Positions 9,492 to 17,772 of a DNA stretch of 64,000 nt are shown one piece after another. The stretch is from NCBI GenBank assembly GCA_964552655.1, contig CAZKHG010000010.1, forward strand, positions 28,668-92,667, written 5' to 3'. The position numbers and the translations under genes are program-made. Each line of letters begins with the position of its first letter. Within the stretch, counting starts at the first letter, position 1. Under the pieces are notes generated by a model that searched no databases, was not told where the DNA came from, and saw only the letters and a program-made list of their open reading frames with translations. The stretch comes from CAZKHG01 sp964552655. Lineage in GTDB: Bacteria; Bacteroidota; Bacteroidia; Bacteroidales; Tenuifilaceae.

Positions 9492-10010
9492 TCAGTATAG
9501 GTTGATAAATTCGTAGCGGGTTCCTTTCCATTCCAGGTACCTGATGAAATCCGGGTAGCTGATCACCAGCGAGGCAGTGTTGAGATTAGGATGAAAGCTT
9601 ATACGGGTGGCTTTTTTAAGATTTTCATCAATAAACAGGTGAACATGATTTGTTTTATCATGAATTAACCCGAAGGGCGATACAGAACCGGGAGAGAGCC
9701 CAAGGTATCTTTTCATCCGTTCTGGCGATGCAAATGTGATTTTCCCTTGTTTTAGCTTTTGTTCCAGGTCGTGTATCCTCAAATTCTGGCGATAGTCAAG
9801 GACAACCAGGTAGTGCTTATCCCCCTTATGGTTCCTGAAAAACAGATTTTTGCAGTGGCTGGAATTTATTCCTTCCCAATACTTTGAGGCCTCCTCAACG
9901 GTGGCAACAGGAGGGTGTTCGTGGTATTCAAAAGGAATTTGCAACTTATCCAAAGTTTCGTAAACCAATGGATCACCCCGGTATTGATCCGAATATACCA
10001 TGGTATTCAA
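9492..10010 (-). CDS. YbaK/ProXp-type aminoacyl-tRNA deacylase domain protein
   Basis: The 172-residue single-domain protein belongs to the YbaK/EbsC/ProRS-insertion fold. Features seen are the N-terminal YHEHPPVATVEEA stretch, the conserved Lys in SSHCKNLFFRN, and the C-terminal FHPNLNTASLVIS typical of ProXp-ala/PrdX. Members hydrolyse mischarged Ala-tRNA(Pro) or related errors in trans. The stop lies about 20 bp from the convergent usp gene. Start at ATG 10010 or 10001. Substrate specificity is not decided by these motifs. Confidence 0.88.
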   Translation of the reverse strand: MNTMVYSDQYRGDPLVYETLDKLQIPFEYHEHPPVATVEEASKYWEGINSSHCKNLFFRNHKGDKHYLVVLDYRQNLRIHDLEQKLKQGKITFASPERMKRYLGLSPGSVSPFGLIHDKTNHVHLFIDENLKKATRISFHPNLNTASLVISYPDFIRYLEWKGTRYEFINLY

Positions 10011-10030
10011 AAAATCTTTGAAGGTGTGAG

Positions 10031-10549
10031 TTAAATTCCCTTTAAGTGGGATAGCTTCTGATTCACCTCATCAACGCTGAACTCTTCGGGATCGAAGGTA
10101 TTCCCATACCATTCGGTTATTAACGTGTAGTTCCTTTTTTCTTTGGTTCTAATCAGCTCAAGTGCCATTTCATAACCTGTAACACCGCCTGAATCCTCAG
10201 GGGGGGCATGGCGGGCACCACCCGTGCAAAGCGGGTAATTATTCATATCGGAATCTTCAAATACATTGATCAGAGATATTTCAATTGTCCATGAATCGCC
10301 GAAATCATAAACGTAAACAATCTTCTGGTTCTTGGCCAATACCTGATCGAGTGGTACGAGCAGCTCCTTTTTAATCTCATTTCCATAGGCATCGTTGTAG
10401 AAGTGCAGATGGTAATTTTCCCATAGGAAAGCTGCTTGAAAAACCTCGTGCAGAACCTGAAGCGACATCTTGCTATTGACTTTAAGTATCCTGAAAATTT
10501 CAGGGCTTATGCCTTTGAGGGAAGCCTTAATTTCAAATACTTTTGCCAT
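10031..10549 (-). CDS. pRiA4b ORF-3-like family protein
   Basis: The 172-residue protein matches the family first named from Agrobacterium plasmid pRiA4b: an opening IxxxLKGISPEIFRxLxV, the LHxxxQxAFxWENYHLHxF block, YVYDFGDSW and CTGGARHAPPEDSGGVTGYE. The molecular function is unestablished; members occur on plasmids, transposons and many chromosomes. It lies 20 bp upstream of the deacylase gene on the same strand and is probably co-transcribed with it. Confidence 0.88.
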   Translation of the reverse strand: MAKVFEIKASLKGISPEIFRILKVNSKMSLQVLHEVFQAAFLWENYHLHFYNDAYGNEIKKELLVPLDQVLAKNQKIVYVYDFGDSWTIEISLINVFEDSDMNNYPLCTGGARHAPPEDSGGVTGYEMALELIRTKEKRNYTLITEWYGNTFDPEEFSVDEVNQKLSHLKGI

Positions 10550-10617
10550 GTGGTTAGGTTAAATCATCAACCTCAAAACTACAAAAAATTTGGTAATTAC
10601 CAGAATAAGGGTGTTTT

Positions 10618-11214
10618 TTATAAAACATACCTGATTACAAATTCCAGAACCTGATTGTACTGCCCGCGGTTTAACCGCCACACTACATTCCCTTCATGTG
10701 GACGTACTGGTAGTATTGAGTAGCAAAACAACGCTCCGAATTTCCACTTTTCAGAGAAGTTGTACTCAAGCCCAACAAGAGCGGAATATTCCATTTTTTT
10801 AAATTCGTCGATTTCATCCTGTGGGTAATCACCCAGCTCGTTCATCTCCTTAGCTTTTGCAAGATACCCTGCAGAAAGACCGATTAACCCGTTAAACCCA
10901 TTGTTAAATCGGTAACCCAGCAGGAATGGCATTTCAAAATAATTCAATTTCAACCTGTAATACTCAGTCCCATCAGCGGATTTGGCAAAACTTCCTTTTT
11001 GAATAAACCTAAATTCTGATCTGAGGAACATCGTGGAACCCAATCGTGTACCCACCCAAATACCGGCAATTGGCCCCGCCTTGTTATATCCGCCGTGTCC
11101 ATCGCCGTCAACCTGAGTAGCAGCCAACCCTGCAAGAAACCCGGCGTTAAAACGTTGTGGGTATAACAAAACAGGGAAGAGGAATACTATAATAAAGGTG
11201 GTTAAAAAGCGCAT
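10618..11214 (-). CDS. Outer-membrane beta-barrel protein (PorT-like, OMP_b-brl_2 type)
   Basis: The 198-residue protein has a signal peptide (MRFLTTFIIVFLFPVLLYPQ) followed by AGFLAGLAATQVDGDG. Alternating amphipathic strands with repeated aromatic ends (YFEMPFLLGYRF, FGALFCYSILPV) are typical of small eight-stranded Bacteroidota barrels. It starts one base downstream of the sirtuin stop, so it is the third gene of a minus-strand run that begins at 13134. The ligand or role is unknown. Confidence 0.8.
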   Translation of the reverse strand: MRFLTTFIIVFLFPVLLYPQRFNAGFLAGLAATQVDGDGHGGYNKAGPIAGIWVGTRLGSTMFLRSEFRFIQKGSFAKSADGTEYYRLKLNYFEMPFLLGYRFNNGFNGLIGLSAGYLAKAKEMNELGDYPQDEIDEFKKMEYSALVGLEYNFSEKWKFGALFCYSILPVRPHEGNVVWRLNRGQYNQVLEFVIRYVL

Positions 11215-11215
11215 A

Positions 11216-11914
11216 TTAACTTTCTCTATTCAAAATCATTTCAAGCATCCTGGGAACACCTGTGGATGCTTTTTCTTTGATAAAAATTACTTCGTGCCAG
11301 GTCTGAATTGGAATATCATTGGGATCAACCAGGTAAATAGGGGCGTTTACGGGTGCGTAATCAATTAAACCAGCAGCAGGATAAACGTTTAATGAGGTTC
11401 CAACTACTGCAAAGATATCGGCCATTTTAGCGAGTTGAATTGCGTCCATCATGGCAGGTACTGCTTCGCCGAACCAAACAATATGGGGACGTAGCTGCGA
11501 ACCTTTTTCACACAGGTCGCCCATTTTCAGCTCCCAGCCATCAATATCATATATCAGGTAAGGGTCGATGCTGGATCTGGATTTTTTTAGTTCCCCGTGA
11601 AGGTGTAGAATATTGGTGCTACCAGCTCGTTCGTGAAGATCATCAACATTTTGGGTGATGATATAAACATCAAAATCTTTCTCAGCCCCAGCAAGCGCAA
11701 AATGTCCCTGGTTTGGTTCAACTTCTAAAAGTTGCTTTCTGCGCTCGTTATAAAACCGTTGAACCAGTTCCGGGTTTTCCTCCCATGCTTCCGGACTTGC
11801 AACTTCCATTACATCATACTCCTCCCAAAGTCCGCCCATATCGCGAAATGTACGGATACCGCTCTCGGCGCTAATGCCAGCGCCTGTTAGCACAACCAGT
11901 TTTTTTCTACTCAT
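11216..11914 (-). CDS. cobB: NAD-dependent deacylase, class III sirtuin without zinc cysteines
   Basis: The 232-residue enzyme has the sirtuin signatures TGAGISAESGIRTFRD (NAD binding), QNVDDLHERAG and catalytic His in LHLHGEL. The Tyr and Arg of YNERRKQL form the class III pocket that favours succinyl- or malonyl-lysine over acetyl-lysine. The usual CxxC...CxxC zinc motif is absent: KKSRSSIDP occupies the first pair and only one Cys (DLCEKG) follows. Zinc-less sirtuins are known from Bacteroidota, so this looks functional. Its ATG overlaps the upstream TGA by four bases (ATGA, 11911-11914), indicating translational coupling. Confidence 0.93.
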   Translation of the reverse strand: MSRKKLVVLTGAGISAESGIRTFRDMGGLWEEYDVMEVASPEAWEENPELVQRFYNERRKQLLEVEPNQGHFALAGAEKDFDVYIITQNVDDLHERAGSTNILHLHGELKKSRSSIDPYLIYDIDGWELKMGDLCEKGSQLRPHIVWFGEAVPAMMDAIQLAKMADIFAVVGTSLNVYPAAGLIDYAPVNAPIYLVDPNDIPIQTWHEVIFIKEKASTGVPRMLEMILNRES

Positions 11915-13134
11915 AGGTTTAACCCCAAAGTTGTTTCATAGAAAAGGATTATCTGCTTGTTGGTTTCGGAATAAAAATCCTGTGCTTCCTCCTGATCAAA
12001 ACCAATTCTGCGCCAGTTGTTTATGAGTAGATCGGTTCGCGCAATCATCTCTTTATCAAAAATGGCTGTAACTTGAATGGTTCCGGATCCCTCTTTATTT
12101 CCCAGCTTTTCGAGGAAGATATAGTTTTCCCCTTCAGCCCATTTATCATAAGGGAAACAGGCCTTTTTCAGTTTAAGTGTGATGTTGCACAATTTGGCAT
12201 TATCCTGTTTTGGTGCAGTGATTACCCTGGGGAGCACATCCCCGGCCTCTACCCACAATGGAACAGCAACCGAAGCAGGCTGAAACCCGAGTTTAACCCA
12301 TGTGGTAACCAACGAGGGTGATTCGCCGGGTTTAACGCCCTGAACCAATATAGTTGATGATGATGAGTACCTGACAATAAAATCCCGGAACGGGTACATC
12401 CTGTTCTCAAACCCTATTTTGCTAAACTCTTTGAATAAATCTGTTTTGGTTAAGTCGTGGCGGAGTGAAAGGGTTGCTTTGGTAAGAAAAAACTCAGGGG
12501 TGATCTTTTTTGCGCGGTAGGCCTCATCTATCAATGATTTAGCCGTGTTGTAACGATTGTAACCCGCACCCTCATTAATTCTGCCTGAAAATGAATAGTT
12601 TGTCCGGATTAAATAGCCTTGTGGTGCATCTTTTGGGTTATTGGCATCGTAAAGCTGAAAACTGAAGTTGTTTGCTTCTATGTAAACTGCACCTCCCTGA
12701 GCATCAATCACCCCAAAATTGGCTTCAACACCAAGTGGTTTGGCCATGGTATCCAGCATGGTATGAAAATCCTGAACCGTGGCACAGTTTTCAAGGGCCA
12801 TTTTCATCACAAAACCCTCCATATCCGATTTCTCCGAATGGTCAGTGTTAGGTTTGAGGTTATACGATGCTGAGTTCATAATAGAAAAACCGGCGCTGTT
12901 TGTTCCCGCCCAGACCTGGTAAAGGGTATCATCAGAATCCACTAAACCAATGTAGTTATAGCGTTTGCCATAAAAAAACATCATTTTATTGTTAAAGTTA
13001 TCGGTATCACGATGCTTCCAGAGCAACGGACGACCATCGGGTGTGGCTTTCCCGCTAATTATGGCTGTGGTGCAGGGTAAACCAGGATTAGCAATCAGAA
13101 AAAGTCCAATCAGTATAATTAATCCTTTTTTCAT
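11911..13134 (-). CDS. Secreted Ntn-hydrolase of the C45/choloylglycine (linear amide) type
   Basis: From ATG 13134 the protein has 407 residues. A frame opening at 13191 would add 19 residues in front of an otherwise clear signal peptide (MKKGLIILIGLFLIANPGLP), so the shorter start is preferred. C21 directly follows (CTTAIISGKATPDGRPLLWKHRDTD), matching the N-terminal nucleophile Cys and downstream Arg-Asp of C45/linear amide C-N hydrolases. Later features are WAGTNSAGFSIMNSASYN and LIRTNYSF, as in that fold. It would act on amide bonds in the periplasm or outside. The natural substrate (acyl-amine, N-acyl amino acid or peptide) is not apparent. Confidence 0.8.
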   Translation of the reverse strand: MKKGLIILIGLFLIANPGLPCTTAIISGKATPDGRPLLWKHRDTDNFNNKMMFFYGKRYNYIGLVDSDDTLYQVWAGTNSAGFSIMNSASYNLKPNTDHSEKSDMEGFVMKMALENCATVQDFHTMLDTMAKPLGVEANFGVIDAQGGAVYIEANNFSFQLYDANNPKDAPQGYLIRTNYSFSGRINEGAGYNRYNTAKSLIDEAYRAKKITPEFFLTKATLSLRHDLTKTDLFKEFSKIGFENRMYPFRDFIVRYSSSSTILVQGVKPGESPSLVTTWVKLGFQPASVAVPLWVEAGDVLPRVITAPKQDNAKLCNITLKLKKACFPYDKWAEGENYIFLEKLGNKEGSGTIQVTAIFDKEMIARTDLLINNWRRIGFDQEEAQDFYSETNKQIILFYETTLGLNL

Positions 13135-13344
13135 GACATCATGTTTTATCAATTTGCTAATATAGCTAATTGAGAATGACGATAAAAGCATTCGTGATTA
13201 AGTTTGTTTACAGGTAAAAAAATTATTAACAATTTTGGTTGATCCTCTTATTCTCCCTGTTAATAGATTTTTAATTTTTCTCCATTTGTATTTGCTATCT
13301 TTACATTCCGATTTTACACAGACATCGATTTGTCCTAACACGCT

Positions 13345-15273
13345 ATGATTGATCAGGTTACAGTTGACAGGATAATTGCTGCCGCCGATATTGTTGAGGT
13401 GGTTCAGGATTTTGTTACCCTGAAAAAAAGAGGGGTGAATTACTTGGGTCTTTGCCCGTTTCATAATGAAAAAACCCCTTCATTTACGGTTAGCCCCTCA
13501 AAAGGAATTTATAAGTGTTTTGGTTGCGGGAAAGGGGGGAATGTGGTAAATTTTATCATGGAACAAGAACACCTGAACTATGTTGAAGCCCTAAAAATTC
13601 TTGCCCGAAAATATAATATCGAAGTAGTTGAGAAAGAGGTTACCCCAGAAGAGCTGCAACAAAAGAATGAGCGCGAAAGCCTTATGGTTGCTGCCGCCTA
13701 TGCTCAACGATATTTTTCCGATATTCTCCATAAGCATTCCGATGGCAAAACCATCGCCCTTTCCTATTTCCGGGAGCGTGGGTTTAGGGATGATACTATA
13801 GATAAGTTTCAGCTGGGTTATTGCCTCGATCAGTTTGATGCTTTTACCAGAGCGGCTTTGCGCGAAGGCTATAAGCTGGAATACCTGGTTAAAACAGGTC
13901 TGACCATCCAAAGGGAGGATAAAACCACCATTGACCGGTTTATGGGCCGGGTGATATTCCCAATTCACAGCATCAGCGGGAGGGTTATTGCTTTTGGCGG
14001 GCGAATAATGAAAGGCGATAAGAAGCTCGCCAAATATATCAACAGCCCCGAAAGCGAGATTTACCATAAAAGCAACATTCTTTACGGGATTTTTCATGCC
14101 AAAAAGGCCATCACCCAGGAAAATAAATGTTTTCTGGTAGAAGGATATACCGATGTAATCTCCATGCATCAGGCTGGGATAGAGAATGTTGTAGCCAGCT
14201 CAGGTACATCCTTAACCGTGGATCAGATACGGCTAATTAAAAGGTTTACCCCAAATGTCACAATACTCTACGATGGCGATGCAGCAGGAATTAAAGCTTC
14301 GCTTAGGGGAATTGACCTTGTGCTTGAGGAGGGCCTAAACGTTAAGGTGGTTCTGCTACCCGAAGGCGAAGATCCCGACAGCTATGCCAGAACACACAGC
14401 TCGAGCCAGGTTTTGGATTTTATCGCTAAAAACGAAACCGATTTTATTGCATTTAAAACAAAACTGTTGCTCGAGGAAGCGAAAACCGATCCCATAAAAC
14501 GATCGGGGTTGATCAGCGACATTGTGCGATCCATTACCGTAATACCCGATAGTATAACCCGTTCAGTTTACATAAGGGAGTGCAGCAAGCTGCTGGATAT
14601 AGAGGAGAGTGTTTTATACACTGAAGTTGGAACCCAGCGTCGGAAAAAATTTGAACAGGTGTTGGGAAGGCCAATCCCTGAACCAGAGAATAAACCAACC
14701 CCAACATTACCTAATTTTGTTTCCAATATTTATTGCGAGGAACAAGAAAAGGATATTGTTTCATTTATGCTGCGTTTTGGAAATTCAATATTTAATGAAA
14801 AAGATTCAGGGGAAGAGAAAATCACTGTTGGACAATTCATTATCCAGGAAATTTTAAATGACGATCTTGAATTTAAAAACCTTATCACCAAAAAAATTTT
14901 TAACGAATATTTGGCACAACTTGAAAACTCTTCTGACGTAGATATTCGTTATTTTATTAATCACCCCGATAGTGAAATAAGCAAATTGGCAATAGATATA
15001 TTAGCATCGCCTCATAAATTGAGTAAAATTTGGGAAAAACACCAGACATTTCCCGAACCTGAAGTTGATTTCCTGCGTCGTAATGTTCCAAAATCTATCA
15101 ATGTATATAAAAGTAAGGTTGTTCAAATGGCTATCAAAAAGCACCAGGAGGAGCTGAAGCACCTTGACCCCCAAAAACAGAACGATGAGGTGAATGAGCT
15201 GTTGAAAAGGATTAAAATACTCAACGATCTGAAAAATACTCTTTCCAGGGACCTGGAGCGAAATGTACTTTAA
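13345..15273 (+). CDS. dnaG: DNA primase
   Basis: The 642-residue primase makes RNA primers for replication. The CHC2 zinc ribbon has ligands C37, H40, C58 and C61 (CPFHNEKTPSF...KCFGCG). The catalytic core follows, with the RNA-polymerase motif region GRVIFPI and the TOPRIM motifs FLVEGYTDV and LYDGDAAGIKA. A C-terminal helicase-interaction region, helical and Lys/Glu-rich, occupies roughly residues 450-642. It stands alone here, and no rpoD or rpsU is adjacent. A TATCTTTA element at 13296-13303 may be the -7 box, but no good -33 partner is visible. Confidence 0.98.
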   Translation: MIDQVTVDRIIAAADIVEVVQDFVTLKKRGVNYLGLCPFHNEKTPSFTVSPSKGIYKCFGCGKGGNVVNFIMEQEHLNYVEALKILARKYNIEVVEKEVTPEELQQKNERESLMVAAAYAQRYFSDILHKHSDGKTIALSYFRERGFRDDTIDKFQLGYCLDQFDAFTRAALREGYKLEYLVKTGLTIQREDKTTIDRFMGRVIFPIHSISGRVIAFGGRIMKGDKKLAKYINSPESEIYHKSNILYGIFHAKKAITQENKCFLVEGYTDVISMHQAGIENVVASSGTSLTVDQIRLIKRFTPNVTILYDGDAAGIKASLRGIDLVLEEGLNVKVVLLPEGEDPDSYARTHSSSQVLDFIAKNETDFIAFKTKLLLEEAKTDPIKRSGLISDIVRSITVIPDSITRSVYIRECSKLLDIEESVLYTEVGTQRRKKFEQVLGRPIPEPENKPTPTLPNFVSNIYCEEQEKDIVSFMLRFGNSIFNEKDSGEEKITVGQFIIQEILNDDLEFKNLITKKIFNEYLAQLENSSDVDIRYFINHPDSEISKLAIDILASPHKLSKIWEKHQTFPEPEVDFLRRNVPKSINVYKSKVVQMAIKKHQEELKHLDPQKQNDEVNELLKRIKILNDLKNTLSRDLERNVL

Positions 15274-15489
15274 TAATTTGCCATAACACCCACCATATCT
15301 AATCTTGTTAAATAATGATTATCTGTCAGGTAATTAACAGGTTGCCTTTTTATTTCCGGTTTGTTTATGGTTGATTTTAAAATTCCCGTAGTTTTTATAT
15401 TTTTACCCTTTGATTTATGTTATTTTTATCAAACGAAAATAATAAGCAAACAGATTGTCAAGTTAAATCTAAACCTAAAACATAATACA

Positions 15490-16311
15490 ATGAAAACCAG
15501 TATGTTAAACATTACAAAACTACCAGTTATCTTGTTGGCATTTGTAACAGTTTTATTTATTACAAGCTGTGGATCAAAACAGGCAAAAGAGGCAGAAGAC
15601 ACTTCAACAACCAAGGAGGAAGCATTCAAAAGTGTTACCAAATATCCTATTCCAACCTCATTTGAAGTGGTTATGCTTATCAATAAAGCAGGTGCTACCT
15701 ATATTCTGAGCTTAAGTAACCCCGTTGAAAATGTGGACAAATATTTTACAGAAAAGAGCAAGGCGATCAACCTGGGAATTTACGGTGCCGATTTAAGCTA
15801 TGCCAGCACATACCAGATGAAGCAGGAAACCATGAATTACCTTAAAGTTTCCAAAAAGCTGATAGATGAGCTGCAAATCTCTTCTGCTTTCAACCTCAAG
15901 TTTGCCGAACGGGTGGAAAAGAACATAGACAATAAAGATTCTTTAATAGCCATTATAACCGATTCATTCTACGACACATACGAGTTCCTGATGAATAACG
16001 GGAAGGATAATACCTCCCTGCTGGTTATGACCGGCAGCTGGATTGAAGGCCTTTACCTTACCACCCAAATGGCACAGGTAAGCAAGAACAACGCTGATAT
16101 TATCAAGATCATTGGCAATCAGAAAGATCCTTTAAACAAGCTTATGGAGCTGCTGCAGCCAAATACCGCCGATACAGCAATTAACGAAATGGTAACCGCA
16201 CTGAAACCTTTGGTTGATCTGTTTGCCGGTGTGCAAAGCGATAATATCTCAAACGAACAGTACAATAACATCAGTAAAGCAGTTGCCCAGCTGAGAAATA
16301 GCCTCATTTAG
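15490..16311 (+). CDS. Uncharacterised lipoprotein
   Basis: The frame opens at 15361, but ATG 15490 gives a clean lipoprotein signal: MKTSMLNITKLPVILLAFVTVLFITSCGSK with lipobox ITSC. The 273-residue product has an acidic, helical mature part with no recognised domain. Notable stretches are PIPTSFEVVMLINKAGATYI near the start of the fold and a possible repeated helical pattern up to the C-terminal VAQLRNSLI. Bacteroidota conserve several such cell-envelope lipoproteins of unknown role. It is followed by a 390 bp non-coding spacer. Confidence 0.8.
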   Translation: MKTSMLNITKLPVILLAFVTVLFITSCGSKQAKEAEDTSTTKEEAFKSVTKYPIPTSFEVVMLINKAGATYILSLSNPVENVDKYFTEKSKAINLGIYGADLSYASTYQMKQETMNYLKVSKKLIDELQISSAFNLKFAERVEKNIDNKDSLIAIITDSFYDTYEFLMNNGKDNTSLLVMTGSWIEGLYLTTQMAQVSKNNADIIKIIGNQKDPLNKLMELLQPNTADTAINEMVTALKPLVDLFAGVQSDNISNEQYNNISKAVAQLRNSLI

Positions 16312-16701
16312 CTATTTCTGGGTTTTATAAAATCGTTCTGTTAGAATTATTTAAAACCACAAGGACTTTTAGGTTAGCCCGGAATAATTTAAACTATTAT
16401 TCTACAGCGGCTATACCCTGTTGGTCTTTGTGGTTTTCCCGTTTTTACAACCGGTTGAAATCAAAAAAAACCGGCAACTGATCAAATAAAATAAACAATT
16501 CACCCTCTTTCATGTTAATTGATTTTGGTTTTGTTAAACTTTTACATGATGTTTACGTAACGTTATTTGTTTTTGATTATCTGCTGATGGAATTTGGAAA
16601 TACTGAGTTCAACAAACATCATCGGGTTTTATATTAGCAGAATCTAAAATTGAGATAACAGGTTTTTTAGAAGTCATTTAAAATTCTATTGATAAATTGA
16701 T
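16312..16701. other. 390 bp spacer without a gene
   Basis: No reading frame in this stretch looks coding. It holds the inverted repeat at 16353-16437 and an AT-rich segment leading to the NYN gene. No tRNA or riboswitch was recognised. Confidence 0.6.
16353..16437. repeat. Imperfect inverted repeat with AACCACAAAG-type ends
   Basis: The outer arms AAAACCACAAGGAC (16353-16366) and its near-perfect reverse complement GGTCTTTGTGGTTTT (ending 16437) enclose about 55 bp. The same ACCACAAAG terminal core appears in the hairpin at 55900-55926, so this is probably a copy of a small dispersed element. No coding potential. Confidence 0.5.
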
Positions 16702-17622
16702 ATGAACGAAAGACAAGATTTGGTGCGCATAGGCGTGTTCTACGATGGGAATTACTTCCTGCATGTCAGCAACTACTACAACTATTTTCATACCCGCCGT
16801 AAAAGACTTAACATCGCCGGATTGCACGAGTTTATACGCAACCTGGTGGCCCGCGAGGAAGAGGTGGATGCCCGGTATTGCCAGGTAATTGAGGCGCATT
16901 ATTTCCGGGGCAGAATCAGCGCCCAGGAGGCAAGCCAGCGGGGGAACCAGCTGTACAACGACCGTGTATTTGATGATATTCTGATGTCCGAAGGAGTGGT
17001 AACGCATTACCTGCCCATTCGAACCCGTGGCGGTAAAAAGGACGATAAGGGCATTGATGTTTGGTTGGCGTTGGAAGCCTTTGAACAAGCGTTCTACAAA
17101 CGGTTTAACGTTTTGGTGCTTATTACTTCAGATGGCGATTATGTTCCGCTAATCCGTAAGCTCAACTCCATTGGGACAAAGGTTATGGTATTGAGCTGGG
17201 ACTTCGATTACACCGATGACGCCGGCCGCGAAGTGGTTACAAGAACCTCGCAGGATCTCATCCGTGAGGTAACCTATCCTGTAGCCATGCACGAGCTGAT
17301 TAACAACGGGCTGAAAGCTAACGACAGGCTCATAGTGAACCTCTTTGCACAACAGGATTATGGACAGGTAAAGCAGGAAATTACTGCCAAAGAAGGCGAG
17401 CAGTATAAACATGGGCGGGCAATGAATATGAGCAGTGGTTACGGGTTTGTACAATTCCCCCCGAACAACCTGTTCTTCCACTACCTGGATGTGGTTGAGG
17501 GCGATTTTAACGAGATTCATGACGGGGATATGCTGGAATTCACCGTTGAGAAGAACGAAAAGGGACAGGATGTGGCCAAAAATGTGCGCAAAATAACCGA
17601 TGAAGAGGAAAATGAATGGTAA
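16702..17622 (+). CDS. NYN-domain ribonuclease-like protein with C-terminal cold-shock-like domain
   Basis: The protein has 306 residues. The N-terminal NYN/PIN-like domain (about 1-185) shows the acidic metal site of this fold: VFYDGNYF (D15, N17), the Asp in KDDKGIDVWLALEAF, and ITSDGDYVPLI. A linker rich in charged residues follows. Residues of about 235-300 look like an S1/cold-shock OB fold: SSGYGFVQF resembles RNP1 and NLFFHY resembles RNP2. An RNA-binding module fused to a putative nuclease suggests RNA cleavage or decay, but no target is evident. It starts at ATG 16702 and ends just before a strong terminator. Confidence 0.85.
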   Translation: MNERQDLVRIGVFYDGNYFLHVSNYYNYFHTRRKRLNIAGLHEFIRNLVAREEEVDARYCQVIEAHYFRGRISAQEASQRGNQLYNDRVFDDILMSEGVVTHYLPIRTRGGKKDDKGIDVWLALEAFEQAFYKRFNVLVLITSDGDYVPLIRKLNSIGTKVMVLSWDFDYTDDAGREVVTRTSQDLIREVTYPVAMHELINNGLKANDRLIVNLFAQQDYGQVKQEITAKEGEQYKHGRAMNMSSGYGFVQFPPNNLFFHYLDVVEGDFNEIHDGDMLEFTVEKNEKGQDVAKNVRKITDEEENEW

Positions 17623-17641
17623 TACTTACTGACATAATTTT

Positions 17642-17674
17642 AAAATCCCGATGCTTTCATCGGGATTTTTTTTT
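17642..17674 (+). terminator. Rho-independent terminator after the NYN gene
   Basis: A 9 bp perfect stem (ATCCCGATG, 17645-17653, with 17658-17666), loop CTTT, is followed by a run of T to 17674. It lies about 20 bp after the stop at 17622. Confidence 0.9.
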
Positions 17675-17772
17675 GATTTATCTTATCAAAAGGATACTTT
17701 TATATTTTACACTCTGTTTCAGTCGTTTATTAGAAAGGGGTGTTTAAAAATGAATATATTACCGTAAAAGTA

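Noticed and set aside
13135..13191. Longer N-terminus of the Ntn hydrolase
   Set aside because: It would bury a clear signal peptide that starts at ATG 13134.
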